Positions 63,014 to 64,000 of a stretch of 64,000 nt of DNA are shown here, piece after piece; the stretch's first letter is position 1, and every line of letters starts with the position of its first letter. The notes beneath the pieces were generated by a model that made no database searches, was not told the DNA's origin, and saw nothing but the letters and a program-made list of their open reading frames with translations. Location: the NCBI RefSeq assembly GCF_964355755.1, contig NC_092680.1:5495001-5559000 (forward strand), given 5' to 3'. The translations under genes and the position numbers were made by a program. This DNA is from Antedon mediterranea (lineage: Eukaryota; Echinodermata; Crinoidea; Comatulida; Antedonidae).

Positions 63014-64000
63014 ATGGTATATTTGTTTGTTATTCGGTGGTTGTTAATGTTGGTTTATTGCAGCTGGTTTGTTGATGCTCGTACCACTATACATCCTACT
63101 GAAATCCACGCGTTGGTTGGAGATAATGCTACAATTGAATGCAGTACTAGTAGAACGCCGTCAGATACGACGATATGGTGGTGGTTTAAAACATTTAGTC
63201 ACTCAACTATACAAATAGCGATTGAGGAAACATTTGTCGATGTCAGATATGAATTAAACATTGATGACGATAGAAGGAAGAGTACACTGACAATATTAAA
63301 TGTTACAGTGGAGCATGGTCACGTTCAATATTATTGTCAATATGGAACTGTGTCAACAATGAATGCTACACTAATTATTACAGGAACAAAATTAGATTTA
63401 CAATATCCAGAATGTCAATCTGATAACAGTGTCGCCAATACAGAGAAAAAAATTACACTAACATGCAGTGCAATTGGTGGCGATCCAAGACCATTATTAC
63501 AGTGGTATACAGATGGCGAAAGGGTTACAGAACAAATTCAAAGTTATTGCGACTGTGATGGTATATCTTATATTTCTATGTTGACGCATGTGCTGATTGC
63601 TAAATATGAGTCGGCAATATTTACATGTAAAGCAGAAGGTATAGCAGCAACTGTTGACCAAAGTTGTTCCATAACACCAGCAATTCCACCAACGGTCATT
63701 ATCATTGCAAACACAACCACTTTTGCAGATGGCGACTCTTTAGAATTCACATGTACGGTAATGACCCCTTGGAACATTACAAATTATATTTGGACGATTG
63801 ATAACCAGTTACTCACTTTGAGTAGATTCAGGTATAGAATGAAAAACGACGGAAGTGTTCTTACAATATTTGATCTAGATCAAACTCATTACAACATCAG
63901 ATGTAACGTAACCACTGCATCTGGATTACTTGGTAGTGACGATGTTGAAATTACCTATGTAGGCCTAGATGAAATGGATAATGATTCAAACAATTTAACA
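63014..64000 (+). CDS. Ig-domain receptor, three Ig domains, 3' end beyond the window
   Basis: ATG 63014 (context AAGATGG) opens a frame that runs 329 codons to the window edge without stop or intron. Signal peptide about residues 1-22 (MVYLFVIRWWLMLVYCSWFV). Ig1: Cys43, WWWFK 55-59, STLTILN, YYC108. Ig2: LTC151, QWY 163-165, FTC205. Ig3: FTC247, IW 259-260, IRC297. Several N-x-S/T sites are present. The decayed neighbour shows what should follow: a transmembrane helix and a basic cytoplasmic tail. The extracellular layout resembles immune-type or cell-adhesion Ig receptors, but the sequence does not tell ligand or pathway. Having three Ig domains in one uninterrupted exon is unusual, since metazoan Ig domains are commonly split between exons. 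Confidence 0.85.
   Translation, partial: MVYLFVIRWLLMLVYCSWFVDARTTIHPTEIHALVGDNATIECSTSRTPSDTTIWWWFKTFSHSTIQIAIEETFVDVRYELNIDDDRRKSTLTILNVTVEHGHVQYYCQYGTVSTMNATLIITGTKLDLQYPECQSDNSVANTEKKITLTCSAIGGDPRPLLQWYTDGERVTEQIQSYCDCDGISYISMLTHVLIAKYESAIFTCKAEGIAATVDQSCSITPAIPPTVIIIANTTTFADGDSLEFTCTVMTPWNITNYIWTIDNQLLTLSRFRYRMKNDGSVLTIFDLDQTHYNIRCNVTTASGLLGSDDVEITYVGLDEMDNDSNNLT

Overview
The window is metazoan nuclear DNA: AT-rich, with spliced genes, GT-AG introns, AATAAA signals, a Penelope-like retroelement, tRNA-derived SINEs and MITEs. The protein families (alpha-2-macroglobulin-like thioester proteins, Ig-domain receptors) and recurrent TAGGCCTA-type motifs fit a marine invertebrate deuterostome such as an echinoderm. 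That placement is an inference; no species can be named from sequence alone.

Layout. Positions 1 to about 60,600 are a head-to-tail tandem array of one alpha-2-macroglobulin-like (A2M-like) gene with a repeat unit of 18.6-19.0 kb, all on the + strand. Copy A is only the 3' end (exons 23-32, 1-3824). Copies B (5083-22428), C (23697-41435) and D (42703-60455) are full length, each with 32 exons by my reconstruction. Each full copy has a TATA box about 65 bp before the ATG, and all four copies have an AATAAA after the stop. The predicted protein (about 1,670-1,700 aa) has a signal peptide, a mucin-like Thr/Pro 7-residue repeat domain, macroglobulin domains, a variable bait region followed by the IRTYFPET motif, a GCGEQ thioester with Asn at the position that tunes reactivity, and an A2M-type receptor-binding domain ending shortly after VYDYYEA. 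The mucin-like extension in front of MG1 is not part of the standard A2M layout.

State of the copies. D looks intact throughout. B is open if exon 17 uses a weak downstream splice acceptor. C has a 1-nt deletion in exon 2 that stops translation after about 221 residues. C also looks like a hybrid: B-like up to the bait exon, D-like from the bait exon on. The copies differ in mucin repeat number (19/16/14), bait sequence, a 36-nt in-frame gap in exon 30, and insertion of SINEs and MITEs with recognisable empty sites.

Mobile DNA. Intron 22 of B, C and D carries a 5'-truncated Penelope-like element on the - strand (reverse transcriptase YVDD, GIY-YIG endonuclease) closed by a long inverted repeat. 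C and D have an extra segment of about 970 bp in it, flanked by a 9-bp direct repeat.

Right end. Array homology ends near 60,600. Then come two tandem Ig-domain receptor genes without introns in the part seen: a decayed one (61053-62430) and one that is open from 63014 to the window edge, with signal peptide and three Ig domains.
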